A DNA stretch of 64,000 nt from positions 4,751,001 through 4,815,000 of the forward strand of contig NZ_JALPKR020000002.1 in assembly GCF_023195515.1 (NCBI RefSeq), read 5' to 3'. Position numbers and translations under genes: made by a program. The stretch is from Variovorax sp. S12S4 (GTDB lineage: Bacteria; Pseudomonadota; Gammaproteobacteria; Burkholderiales; Burkholderiaceae_C). The notes below the pieces were generated by a model that was given only the letters and a program-made list of their open reading frames with translations, was not told the origin of the DNA and did not search any database. Numbering within the stretch: position 1 is the first letter of the stretch; every line of letters begins with the position of its first letter. Below are positions 28,322-37,462 of this stretch, piece by piece.

Positions 28322-30379
28322 TCAACCCGAAGCCGGTATGCAAATGGAGAAGGTCAGCCCTGATCCCGCATTCGCGCTCGCGCGCAGATTGCCGCCGTGC
28401 GCTTCGATGATCGATCGGCTGACAGAAAGCCCGACACCCATGCCGTCGGGCTTGGTCGTGTAGAAAACGTCGAACATTCGGTCGAGCGAGTCGGTGGGAG
28501 CGCCCACACCGTTGTCACTCACGGCAAGCACCACCTGCTTTTCTTCGCACGATGTCGCTATCGAGATCTGGCGCGCACGGCCAGCTATTGCGTGCAGTGC
28601 ATCGCAGGCATTGAGCACAAGATTTAAGATTACCTGCTGCAACTGGACCCGATCGCCGACGACGACGGGCAAGTCGCCGGCCAGCTCGGTGTGCAGTACT
28701 ACCCGCCTTTTTTGCAGCTCGCTCGACGTCAGTGACAGGACCTCCCTCGTGGCGTCGTTCAGGTCGACCGGGCCTTTCTGCATCGGCTTTCCGGCAAAGA
28801 GCGCTCGCAGGCGCTTGATGACTTCCGAAGCCCGGTTGGCGTCCCGGATCGTTCGCTGTACGGTTGCCTTGGCTCCTTCCAGATCCGGCGGGTCGGCCTC
28901 CAGCATTCGCAGGCAAGTGCCAGCGTTGGTAACAATGCCGGAGAGCGGCTGGTTGACCTCGTGGGCGATCGATGCGGTGAGCGCGCTGAGCGCAGCGGCG
29001 CGCGCCACATGCGCGAGCTCGCTGCGTGCGCGGTCGCGCGCCTCTTCGGCGGCCTTCCGCTCGGAGATGTCCTGGACGGTTCCCATGAAGATGGGCCGTC
29101 CGCCCACATGCTCGATGAGCCGGGCGACACCGCGCAGGTGCTTGAGGCCGCCTTGCTGCGTCAGGATCCGGAAGACGAAATCGGCACCGTGCCCTTCCAT
29201 GCCGCGCTGGATTTCCGAATCGAACAGCGCAAGGTCGTCCGGGTGGATCTTCTCGCGGATGGTGCCCACATTCGGCCGCGTGGTGGGGTCGATCTCGAAG
29301 ATCCGGTAGAACTCCGCCGACCAGCTGTGCTCGTCCTGCTGGATGTCTGACGTGAAACTGCCCGTGGCGCTGAGCCGCTGCCCTTCCGCCAGCTGCGCCA
29401 TGGCTCTTTGCAGCTCGGACTCCCTGGCCTTGAGAGCGTCTTCGGCGGTCCGGCTGGCTGTGACGTCCTGGATGGAACCGGCAACGAACCGGTGCCCGGC
29501 CGCCGACTCGCTGAAATGCGAAACCGCATGCACATGCTTGGCGTTTCCCTTGGGCGTGACGATGCGAAAGACATGGTCGAAATCAGTTCCCTCGGCAACG
29601 GCGCGTCGAAAGCACGCGTCGAAGCCCGGCAGATCGTCGGTATGGATGAGCGCGCGGAAAGACTGGAATTTGACCTTCGAGCCGGGCTCGAACTCAAGGA
29701 CTCGGTAGAGCTCGTCCGACCAGACGTGCTCGTCGGACTCGACATCGGTGGTGAAGCTCCCTGTGTGACTCAGCTGCTGGGCCTGCATGAGATGGCTGAG
29801 GGCATGGCGCAGCTCTGTTTGCTGCGCAAGCAGCGCACTGTCCAGCTGCGCACGCCTCAGGGCGACGCGCACGATAAGCGTGAAACGGTCGATGAATGCC
29901 AACTCGTCGCCTGTGGGGGCCGCGGCCGCGTGCCGGTGAAGAACAAGGACGCCCAGGACCTCGCCTGCATCCGACATTACCGGCACCGACCAGCACGAAG
30001 CAAATTCATGTGCGGCGAGCAAGCACGCCCACTCGGAGCCGCCCGACCGGGCTGCGTTCGGTAGGTTGGTCACGATCTCCGGCTTTCCAGTCTGCACCGC
30101 CATCGAGGCGGGGTCGCATTGAGGATCGACGGCCCTGCCGGTATAGAACGACCGCAAGGGTTCCGGCACCCCGAGCCCAGCGCACGCGCCGAAAGTTCCG
30201 GCACCGGGGTCCAATCGCAGGATTGCGCAGCAGCCTGGGACAAGCTCTTCCACCAAACGCGCCGCCGCCTCGAGGGTTTCCTGCACCGGAAAGCTCTGCG
30301 CCACCCGCTCCAGGATGGCCTTCTCGGCGGCCAGCATCGCTGTGGCATGCGCGCTGCTCATGCGCGCGGCGTCATGCAC
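28322..30379 (-). CDS. Sensor histidine kinase, GAF-PAS-PAS-HisKA-HATPase (FixL-like)
   Basis: 685 residues if the GTG at 30379 is used (ATG at 30361 is the alternative); it overlaps the stop of the response-regulator gene upstream at 30372. No membrane segment, so cytoplasmic. GAF domain about 30-190; two PAS domains (about 205-330 and 345-460) each starting with a SxTGSFT strand; H-box TASIAHEVNQPLSG near 470; N-box and G-box GMGVGLSVSRSIIEAHGGNL. The kinase core is very close to that of the 21633 kinase. Co-transcribed with the atypical FixJ-type regulator. Confidence 0.93.
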   Translation of the reverse strand: MHDAARMSSAHATAMLAAEKAILERVAQSFPVQETLEAAARLVEELVPGCCAILRLDPGAGTFGACAGLGVPEPLRSFYTGRAVDPQCDPASMAVQTGKPEIVTNLPNAARSGGSEWACLLAAHEFASCWSVPVMSDAGEVLGVLVLHRHAAAAPTGDELAFIDRFTLIVRVALRRAQLDSALLAQQTELRHALSHLMQAQQLSHTGSFTTDVESDEHVWSDELYRVLEFEPGSKVKFQSFRALIHTDDLPGFDACFRRAVAEGTDFDHVFRIVTPKGNAKHVHAVSHFSESAAGHRFVAGSIQDVTASRTAEDALKARESELQRAMAQLAEGQRLSATGSFTSDIQQDEHSWSAEFYRIFEIDPTTRPNVGTIREKIHPDDLALFDSEIQRGMEGHGADFVFRILTQQGGLKHLRGVARLIEHVGGRPIFMGTVQDISERKAAEEARDRARSELAHVARAAALSALTASIAHEVNQPLSGIVTNAGTCLRMLEADPPDLEGAKATVQRTIRDANRASEVIKRLRALFAGKPMQKGPVDLNDATREVLSLTSSELQKRRVVLHTELAGDLPVVVGDRVQLQQVILNLVLNACDALHAIAGRARQISIATSCEEKQVVLAVSDNGVGAPTDSLDRMFDVFYTTKPDGMGVGLSVSRSIIEAHGGNLRASANAGSGLTFSICIPASG

Positions 30380-31112
30380 AGCTTCGCGCTTGCGCGGCGT
30401 GCCGCCCGACCACGTGGGGCGCTTGCGCCTGCCGGCTCTCGAACCCGCAGCACAGATCGGAGACCATGCCCACCAGTTCAGCGAGCGACCCGGCGCGCAT
30501 CTTTCGCATCAGGCTGCCGCGGTGTGCCTTGACGGTGATCTCGGAGATCCCGAGATCGAAACCCACCTGTTTGTTCAGGCAGCCCGCCGTCACCAGCTGC
30601 AGCACCTCCCGTTCCCGGCGACTGAGTTCCTGAAAGCACTGGTTCAGGTCATGCAGGCGCACGGCTTCCTGCAATCCGGCCGCGCTGACTTCGATTGCCA
30701 GGCCCAGCGAGCGCAGCAACGTTTCTTCGCGAAGCGGCTTCACCAGGAAATCGAAGGCACCGGCCTTCATCGCCCGAACCGTCGTGCGAATGTCCGAACG
30801 GCCGGTCATGAAAACGACGGGCATTTCCTTGCGCTCGGCAATACGCTCCTGCAGGTCCAGCCCGCCCATGTCCGAAAGGTCTTGTTCGACCAGGAGGCAG
30901 CCCGCGGCGATCACCCGTGGCCGGGCGAGGAACTCTTCCGCATTGGCAGCCACAACGGGACGCCACCCCGCCATGGCCACCGTCTGCCCAAGGGCTGCCC
31001 GGAGTGACGGTTCGGGCTCGACGATGAACACCGTCGGCCGCTGCGAAGCTTCGAAGGCTGGGGGCGTTCTTGCCGAAAGATGGCACGGCCCGGCGGCGAA
31101 GGCGGTTTGCAT
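30372..31112 (-). CDS. FixJ/LuxR-type response regulator with degenerate receiver (Asp replaced by Glu)
   Basis: 246 residues; ATG 31112 follows AAGGAG. The receiver (about 27-150) aligns without gaps to the canonical regulator at 54490, but the acidic pair is FIVEPEPS instead of FVVDDDIS and the phospho-acceptor segment is CLLVEQDLS instead of CLVLDVSLP, so Glu stands where Asp should be. Thr (MTG) and Lys (VKPL) are kept. The LuxR-type HTH contains LNKQVGFDLG and ISEITVKAHRGSLMRKM, whose recognition helix equals that of the 54490 protein. Co-transcribed with the histidine kinase at 28322. It may act constitutively or as a competitor. Confidence 0.92.
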   Translation of the reverse strand: MQTAFAAGPCHLSARTPPAFEASQRPTVFIVEPEPSLRAALGQTVAMAGWRPVVAANAEEFLARPRVIAAGCLLVEQDLSDMGGLDLQERIAERKEMPVVFMTGRSDIRTTVRAMKAGAFDFLVKPLREETLLRSLGLAIEVSAAGLQEAVRLHDLNQCFQELSRREREVLQLVTAGCLNKQVGFDLGISEITVKAHRGSLMRKMRAGSLAELVGMVSDLCCGFESRQAQAPHVVGRHAAQARSCA

Positions 31113-31297
31113 GTGCGCTCCTTGCATGGAAATGTGCTGCACCACATCGTGTGCGCGCGGCCCCGCGTGCACCAGCCCCGATTGGCGGCCGATTCGGGCC
31201 CGATCAGTTGCCCGCAAGGCCCCCAAAAGAGGCTTTGCCACGGCCCCGGTTGGAGCGATCGATTCAGTTCCGGCGGATATGAATTCACCGCGCACCC

Positions 31298-31705
31298 TCA
31301 GGCGCCCCTCTCGTCCGGCGGACCGCTCGGAATCTCGAGCCGCGTCCACCCGAACAGCCGTGCGTCGAGCGACCACGCGCCCGGCCCGAGCAGCGCGAGC
31401 GCGATGCCCAGTACGCCCAGCAGCAGGTCCGCGCTGGGCAACGACGAAGGAACAGCCACGCAGTGCCACCCCGCCGCTACGGCGGCCAGGACGCCGGTCA
31501 CGGGTGTCCAGAGGCCGATGAGCAGCAGCAGTGCCGTCACTGCGCACAGCAGGCTGAGCCCGATGGAAAGGCCGGGAACGCTGGCGACCGACGAAATGGC
31601 GATGCCCGCCGCGCGCAAGGCGAGGTATACAGCCGCGGCCAGCCGCAGCAACAGCAGGCCGGCGCCGGGGCTGCCGTCCGCAAAAGAGGAGAAGAGTCTT
31701 TGCAC
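31298..31705 (-). CDS. DoxX-like membrane protein
   Basis: 135 residues with four predicted transmembrane helices (about 17-38, 45-64, 66-85 and 92-112) and the DoxX-type start SPGAGLLLLRLAAAVYLALR. DoxX-family proteins sit in quinone- or thiol-linked redox modules, for example with SodA and SseA in mycobacteria. It lies between the NarL-type regulator and the FixJ-type regulator genes on the same strand. The 185 bases to the next gene contain no ORF I believe in. Confidence 0.8.
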   Translation of the reverse strand: MQRLFSSFADGSPGAGLLLLRLAAAVYLALRAAGIAISSVASVPGLSIGLSLLCAVTALLLLIGLWTPVTGVLAAVAAGWHCVAVPSSLPSADLLLGVLGIALALLGPGAWSLDARLFGWTRLEIPSGPPDERGA

Positions 31706-31802
31706 CCCCGATCAGAGCAAGCCTCGTCGAGAGGGGCCACCCTCGAATGGGCCGTTTGGATGCCTCTTTTGGGGATCGGAAATTCGGCCGTGCCGCCGCG
31801 TC

Positions 31803-32438
31803 TCAGGGCATGCCGATGATTCCGCGCCTGAATCCGATCATTGCGGCATGGGTGCGGTCCTTCGCGCCGAGCTTCGAGAGAATGCTGCGGACCTGCTTCT
31901 TCACCGTTTCTTCCGAAAGCGTGAGTTCGGCGGCAATTTCCTTGTTGGCGTTGCCAGCGGAAATGAGGCTCAAGACCCGAATCTCCGCGGGCGTGAGCGT
32001 ATCGTCGGTCGCGTGCTCCGCCAGGTCGAACGACACCTCTGTAGAAACCGTCTTCCTGCCGGCGTGCACCGCACGTATGGCGTCCAGCAGCTCCTTGTGC
32101 AGGGCGTTCTTCAGCAGGTAGCCGCGCGCGCCCGCCTGTATGGCGCGCAACGCCTGTACGTCGCCGGCATACGTGGTCAGCACGATGATGCGTGCCTGCG
32201 GAAATTCACCCCGGATCGCGCCGATGGCGTCGAGCCCGCCCATCTCGGGCATTTGCAAGTCCATCAGCGTGATGTCCGGGCGGTGCTTGCGAAACTTCTC
32301 GATGGCATCGCGGCCATGGGTCGCCTCGGCAACCACCTCCATGTCGGCCTGGATGCTCACCAGGCCAGAGATTCCCTGGAGAACCACGGGGTGATCGTCC
32401 ACGCAAAGGACGCGGATGCGCGCTGAATCGTTGCTCAT
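31803..32438 (-). CDS. NarL/FixJ-type response regulator
   Basis: 211 residues. Canonical receiver: VLCVDDHPVVLQG, phospho-acceptor in ITLMDLQMPEMGG, Thr in LTTY and Lys in YLLKNAL. LuxR HTH TLTPAEIRVLSLISAGNANKEIAAELTLSEETVKKQVRSIL. The ATG at 32438 overlaps the stop of the sensor kinase gene (ATGA), so the pair is translationally coupled and surely cognate. Confidence 0.95.
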   Translation of the reverse strand: MSNDSARIRVLCVDDHPVVLQGISGLVSIQADMEVVAEATHGRDAIEKFRKHRPDITLMDLQMPEMGGLDAIGAIRGEFPQARIIVLTTYAGDVQALRAIQAGARGYLLKNALHKELLDAIRAVHAGRKTVSTEVSFDLAEHATDDTLTPAEIRVLSLISAGNANKEIAAELTLSEETVKKQVRSILSKLGAKDRTHAAMIGFRRGIIGMP

Positions 32439-35400
32439 GTGTCGATGGTGTGTGCGGGTGGATCGTTTGAAGTGCCCGTGCGGAGCGGATGCCGCGCTTC
32501 CGCGGCAGCAGCATAGGCCCGCGACGCCGGCACGCTCAACTCGACCGCCGTACCCGCACCCAGCCGGGTCCAGAAAGTAAGCTTGCCACCGATGAGCTTG
32601 GCGCGTTCGCGCATGCCGTGCAGGCCGAAGTGGCCTTCTCGTCCACGCCGTGCGACAGCCTGGTCCATACCCCGGCCATCGTCGCGCACGCGCACGCACA
32701 GCTCGCGTTCGTCGTAGCGGATTTCGACTTCGATTTGCGTCGGCTGCGCATGTCGGAAGGCATTGCGCAACGCTTCGCCCACGATGCGGAAGACGTCGTC
32801 GCGCACGACGGGATGCAGGCTTCTCGGCCGGCCCTGCACCTCGACGCCGATCCGAGCCGCAGGCGAAGCCGGATCGGCCGCAAGCACCTGCCCAAGGGAG
32901 CGAATGGCCTCGGCCAGGTCGCTGCCTTCGCTGGCGGCTGCGCGAAGCCCCTGAACCGCGTCGCGCCCTTCGGTGACAGCGTCCGCGGCCTGATCGATTC
33001 CTTCCGCCAGAATGCGGCGCCCGTCGCTGCTCGGCCAGAGCTGGTGCGCAGTCTGCAGTCGCAAAACAAGCCCCTGGAAGGTCTGCAGCAAGGTGTCGTG
33101 CAGTTCGCGCGCGATGCGCATCCGCTCGTCTACGCGGGCCTCCAGCGACACGCCGAAGCGGCGGGAGAGTTGCTTGATGCGCCAGCGGTAAGCGCCATAC
33201 AGCAGCAAGGCGGCCGCGGCGATGCATGCGAGCCGGAAGGCAATCGTCTGCCACCAGGCGGGCTCGATGGTGAACTCTATCGTGTCGCCTTCGCGGTTCC
33301 AAACGCCGTTTGCATTCGCAGCCACTACGCGGAAGCGGTAGCTGCCAGGCGCCAGGTCCGTATAGAAGGCCTCGCGGCGTTGCCCTGCTTCTTCCCAATC
33401 CGCATCCCGGCCTTCGAGCTTGTACCGAAATTGCACCCGTTCAGGCGCCGTGTAGCTGAGGCCGGTGTATTCGATCCGCAGGTCGCGCTGGAGCGGCGGC
33501 AGCGATAGGCGTTGGGGGCGGCCGTATCTCTCGCCATCGCTGACGAGTTGCTCCACGTGCACAGGTGGCGGCACGCTGTTGATGGGCATGCGGGAGGGGT
33601 TGATCGATACGACTTCATCGCCCGTGACTGCCCAGATGTTGCCGTCCTGCGAGCGCGTCATCTTTGGGGAAATGACGTAGGACACGAACAGATTCCCAAG
33701 AGCGCTCGGAGTCGCAGCCGGGGGCACGCCATCCCAGTGATCCAGGAGCCGGACCTTCACTTTGGCCTCTCGCTTCTGGTCCTGCGCGGCCACCCAGGCG
33801 TCGATCTCCGGCCGATCGATCTGCACGATGCCGCAGTCAGTGGCGAGCCAGACGAAATGCGCGTCGAACAACGACCAGACCACACGTTGGCACGGTAGAC
33901 CGCTGCGCGCGTCCAATCGCGAAATTCGACCCTGGCGGATGTGATTCAGGCCCAACGGCGTGGCGACCCAGAGCGTTCCATCGCGCTCAGCCCGAATTTG
34001 GCCGATGCGCCTGAATATGGGTGCCGAGGTCTCGTTGATGGCGTAACGGACTCGGGCTTGTCCATCCACGACATTCACGAGCGCGCCGGAAAACAGGCCA
34101 AGCCACAGGGAGCCGTCCGCCGCGCTGACGGCCATGGTGCCCACACGCCCCGCAATACCGAGTTGCTGCCATGGGGTCCGCTCGAGCCTGCCATCGTCTT
34201 GCAGACGCAGAAGGCCTTGCTCTCGATGCGCGAACCACAGGCCTCCTTTCGAATCTTCGACCATGGCGTCTACCGGGCCGGGCGGAACGCCCCGCGCCGG
34301 GACGTAGTTCCCGTTCTCGAAGCGACCGATGCCCGACAGGGAGGTCATCCACACTTTTCCGTGCCGATCTTCCAGCACTGTTCCCAATCCCGCCCGCCGG
34401 GCGCTCCAATTGCCATTGGCCCCTCGCTGGAAGACGCCGACGGTGGTGCCTGCCCACATGCTGCCGTCGCTCGCTGAAAGTATCGCGCGCGATCGACCTT
34501 CCAATCCGTTCGTGTTCGTCGAGTGGCTTGCTGCCGTGATGGGCCGGAACTGGTCCAGTCCGCGCGATGTCGAGACCCAGATAGTGCCTTCGCGGTCCTC
34601 GAACATGTCGAGGATGTGATTGCCCGACAGGCCATCTGCTGCCGTGTACCTGCTCAGCTGCCCATCATGCAGATGGAACAAGCCGGCATCGGACGCGCCC
34701 AGCCACAGGCCGCCATCGCGGTCCTGTAGGACTTTGACAAACGTGTGCTCCTTGTCCAGGGCAGGAAGGGCGAGCGGCTCGAACTTGCCTTCGCCCAGTC
34801 GGGCGACCTGGCCCTTGAGGCCGAAGACGAAGGCGCCATCCTGCATCCTGGCGACGGCGCGCAGAGCAGTCATGCGACCGGGAAGAGCGTATGAAACGGT
34901 GGGCTCTTCGCCCCATTTCCATACGTGTTCGACGCCGGTGATCCAAAGGGAGCCGGCTTGGTCCCGATGAAGCGCAACTACCTCCTTGCCAAAGCGACCA
35001 TCCTCCCCGCGGCATTCACCGAGCTGCCCTCGTACGGTGCAGACAAGGCCATTGCCTTTGCTGGAGCCGCCAGCCCAGATCGCGCCGTCCCCGTCCTCGA
35101 AAATGGTGTTGATCGTCTTGCCGTCCAGCTTCGGGATCGCGCCCCAAACGCCGTTTTTGTACGACGTCAAACCGTTGGTTGTACCGATCCACAAGGTGCC
35201 GTCGCGCCCGCCGAGAAGCGCTTGGACCGTGTGCTCCGACAGTTGGGCATCCGGAGGCGGCATGGAGATGGAGCGAACGCCATCGAAGCGCAGCAAGTTG
35301 GTCGGCGTCGCCAGCCACATGTAGCCATCCGCTGTCTGTGCCATGGCAACAATTGTTCCGAGTCCAAGCCCGTCGACATTGCGCCACGCCCTGTGACCGT

Positions 35401-35560
35401 GCTGGGAAATATCAAGAGAAGGATCCAGCGCCCACGCAAGCTGGACGCCGACGAGGGCTGCGAACGCCGTGACAAAGGATGCGATGCGCGATGCGATCCC
35501 CGCTCGAGACACGAGAAATCTCCTCGGCCCAGCCGGGCTGAACCAATGCTTTACGGCCAA
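32435..35560 (-). CDS. Sensor histidine kinase with two beta-propeller, Y_Y_Y and HisKA_3 domains
   Basis: 1,041 residues. A signal sequence or first membrane helix (about 24-45) exports a large sensor part made of Reg_prop propeller blades (about 55-700; repeats like DGTLWIGTTNGL and EGTIWVSTSRGLDQF) and a Y_Y_Y domain (about 730-785). A single transmembrane helix follows (about 773-795) and then the NarX-type kinase with MRIARELHDTLLQTFQGL and an HATPase ending FGLHGMRERAKLIGG. Such sensors detect extracytoplasmic polymers or solutes. A diverged copy of the regulon box may lie in its promoter (35577-35621). Confidence 0.93.
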   Translation of the reverse strand: MAVKHWFSPAGPRRFLVSRAGIASRIASFVTAFAALVGVQLAWALDPSLDISQHGHRAWRNVDGLGLGTIVAMAQTADGYMWLATPTNLLRFDGVRSISMPPPDAQLSEHTVQALLGGRDGTLWIGTTNGLTSYKNGVWGAIPKLDGKTINTIFEDGDGAIWAGGSSKGNGLVCTVRGQLGECRGEDGRFGKEVVALHRDQAGSLWITGVEHVWKWGEEPTVSYALPGRMTALRAVARMQDGAFVFGLKGQVARLGEGKFEPLALPALDKEHTFVKVLQDRDGGLWLGASDAGLFHLHDGQLSRYTAADGLSGNHILDMFEDREGTIWVSTSRGLDQFRPITAASHSTNTNGLEGRSRAILSASDGSMWAGTTVGVFQRGANGNWSARRAGLGTVLEDRHGKVWMTSLSGIGRFENGNYVPARGVPPGPVDAMVEDSKGGLWFAHREQGLLRLQDDGRLERTPWQQLGIAGRVGTMAVSAADGSLWLGLFSGALVNVVDGQARVRYAINETSAPIFRRIGQIRAERDGTLWVATPLGLNHIRQGRISRLDARSGLPCQRVVWSLFDAHFVWLATDCGIVQIDRPEIDAWVAAQDQKREAKVKVRLLDHWDGVPPAATPSALGNLFVSYVISPKMTRSQDGNIWAVTGDEVVSINPSRMPINSVPPPVHVEQLVSDGERYGRPQRLSLPPLQRDLRIEYTGLSYTAPERVQFRYKLEGRDADWEEAGQRREAFYTDLAPGSYRFRVVAANANGVWNREGDTIEFTIEPAWWQTIAFRLACIAAAALLLYGAYRWRIKQLSRRFGVSLEARVDERMRIARELHDTLLQTFQGLVLRLQTAHQLWPSSDGRRILAEGIDQAADAVTEGRDAVQGLRAAASEGSDLAEAIRSLGQVLAADPASPAARIGVEVQGRPRSLHPVVRDDVFRIVGEALRNAFRHAQPTQIEVEIRYDERELCVRVRDDGRGMDQAVARRGREGHFGLHGMRERAKLIGGKLTFWTRLGAGTAVELSVPASRAYAAAAEARHPLRTGTSNDPPAHTIDT

Positions 35561-35576
35561 TGAAAATCAGGAGGCG

Positions 35577-35621
35577 ATAGTAATTCTTCCGTACGTATGT
35601 CGTCCATTGATACCTTGGTAT
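35577..35621 (-). promoter_or_regulatory. Diverged regulon box in the propeller-kinase promoter
   Basis: On the minus strand ATACC-AAG-GT is followed by ATCAATGG, that is, the box with one extra base, and TACTAT lies where the -10 end would be. ATACC-TT-GGTAT here is also a small palindrome. A weak match; listed because it lies 17-61 bases before a kinase gene of the same region. Confidence 0.25.
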
Positions 35622-35706
35622 TGGACGGGACGCAGCAGCGCCGTTCTCGCACTCGCACCGATGCCGGGCCGGGCCCAGCCAGTCCGGGTGCGACCAACCG
35701 GTCGGC

Positions 35707-36189
35707 TCAGGCCGGCCGGGTGAGCGGCCCGCCGAAAATGGCCGTCTGGTAGGTCGAAAGCAGCCCCGGCTCCTCGATGGAGCCGTGGTGATGCAGCTGC
35801 CGCCACTCCCCTTCGTGCCTGGTGAACCAGCGTGTGGTGCGAATGCGCAGTTCTATGGTTTTTCCGCCGGTTTCGCACACGCCCTTCTCCCGCCCCACGA
35901 ACAGGTGCCAGTCGTTCCCGCCCTGGCTGGTGAAGTCGTGGAAAGCGACGCGCACGGTGGCCGGCCCGTTGAACAGCTTTTCATACCCTTGCGCGATGGA
36001 ACTCCACCCCCTGCGGATGCCGCCGATGGGGTTGTCCATGCTCGGGCTGTCGCCGCTCGCCCAATTGCGTGCGAGCGCATCGAGGTCCTTGGCGTTGAAC
36101 GCACGGTAGAACGAGATCAGCGCGTCGAGCGCGCCTTGGTCGTTGGCGAGGACTTCGCCTCCGGTGATTTCCTGCGGAACTGCTGGCAT
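35707..36189 (-). CDS. SnoaL/NTF2-like protein
   Basis: 160 residues from the ATG at 36189. Cone-fold NTF2 family: SFYRAFNAKDLDALARNWAS near residue 27, the NPIGG turn and FTRHEGEWRQLHHHGSIE near the end. The closest relatives are small stress-linked SnoaL-like proteins; no catalytic residue can be assigned. Last gene of a four-gene minus-strand operon starting at the box at 39985. Confidence 0.88.
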   Translation of the reverse strand: MPAVPQEITGGEVLANDQGALDALISFYRAFNAKDLDALARNWASGDSPSMDNPIGGIRRGWSSIAQGYEKLFNGPATVRVAFHDFTSQGGNDWHLFVGREKGVCETGGKTIELRIRTTRWFTRHEGEWRQLHHHGSIEEPGLLSTYQTAIFGGPLTRPA

Positions 36190-36230
36190 GTGGAATACCT
36201 CTCTGTCGAAGAGAAAAAATGAAAGACGGC

Positions 36231-37444
36231 TCAGGCTTTCGCCGAGGCGGGGCGAGCCGCGCCCGCCGCCACATCGATCGCCAGGGCGACCAGGATTGCG
36301 GCGGTGCCGATGGCAAACAGCAGCCCGTAGGCATGGCCGCTGAAGTCGAAGATGAACGACAGCGCATAGGCCGCAACGGCCTGGCACAGCGCAAAAGCCA
36401 CCGTGGCCTTGCGCCAGGCGGTGCCCTGCTGCGCGGGGTGGTGCAGCAGGATCTCGTGCACCCGCCCCAGCACCAGCGGCACCGTTCCGGTAACGAAAGC
36501 GCCGACGATCACGCTCGATGCAGCCAGCCACGCCGGCCCGAGGCCAAGCGCGGGAATCACCACCCCGAAGGTCTCGATCACCAGCGCAATGCGCAGGGCC
36601 CGTGCAAAGCCCATGCGGTCCGCCAGCGCACCGACAAGAAGCGGGCCCACGGTTGCACCCACGCCGAACAGCACCCAGTACTGCCCGCCGACATCCAGGC
36701 CCCTGCCCTGTCCGCGGGCCACGTAGTCCACCAGAAAGATCATGTGCGGCACCCAGCCCGCGGCGTTCAGCGCGTACACCGCATACAGCGCGCGCAGCGG
36801 AGCCACGGGGGCTGCCTTGTGGCGCGCCACCGGCGCAGCCAAAGGCGGAGCCTCGCGCGGCCAGCCGTACCACGACACGGCTGCGAGCAGCAACGAGACG
36901 ACGCCAAGTCCGATCCACACGTCCCGCAGCCCGCGCTGCAGCAGCAGCGGAACGAGCGTGCCAGAGGCCACGATGCCCACGCCAATGCCCATGAAGATGA
37001 TGCCCCCGCAAGCCCTCGGCGCGAGCGCGATATGTGCGGCAGCACCGTGGGCGCGGCCAGCACCATCAGCGCGCCGCCCGCCAGCCCTGAAAGAAAGCGC
37101 CATGCGAAGAACCAGGCGAACGACAGCGGATACGCGCAGGCAAAGAAGGACACAGCCGCCAGCAGCATCATCGCGCGCAGCTTGGCTGCTGCCGGAGTGC
37201 CTGCCGCAACACGCTGCGCAAGCAATGCGCCGGCCAGGTAGCCCGCCAGATTGGCGGCGCCCAGGTACGCGGCCTTGGAGGGCTCGAACCAGTGGGCACC
37301 GATGATTGCCGGCAGCAGCGGCGTGTAGGCGAAGCGGGCCAGGCCAATGCCCACCAGGGTGGCGCAGAACCCCGCCGCGGTGGCCCACCACGCGTTCACT
37401 GCCGACGTGTGCGGCCGGGGTTCGGTATTTGCGACCTTGTTCAT
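36231..37444 (-). CDS. YbfB/YjiJ-type MFS transporter (one frameshift)
   Basis: A 12-helix major facilitator of the YbfB/YjiJ group: AGFCATLVGIGLARFAYTPL near the start and LGAANLAGYLAGALLAQ. The frame breaks at the C5 run 37003-37007: the first part reads SRRGLAGASSS, the correct continuation is GGIIFMGIGVGIVASG in another frame, so one G is missing in a run that should be six. With that base added the protein is complete, about 404 residues. Likely an exporter of a small solute. It lies between the thioredoxin-like and SnoaL-like genes of the operon. Confidence 0.85.
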
Positions 37445-37462
37445 TCCGATGTCCGCGTGCGT

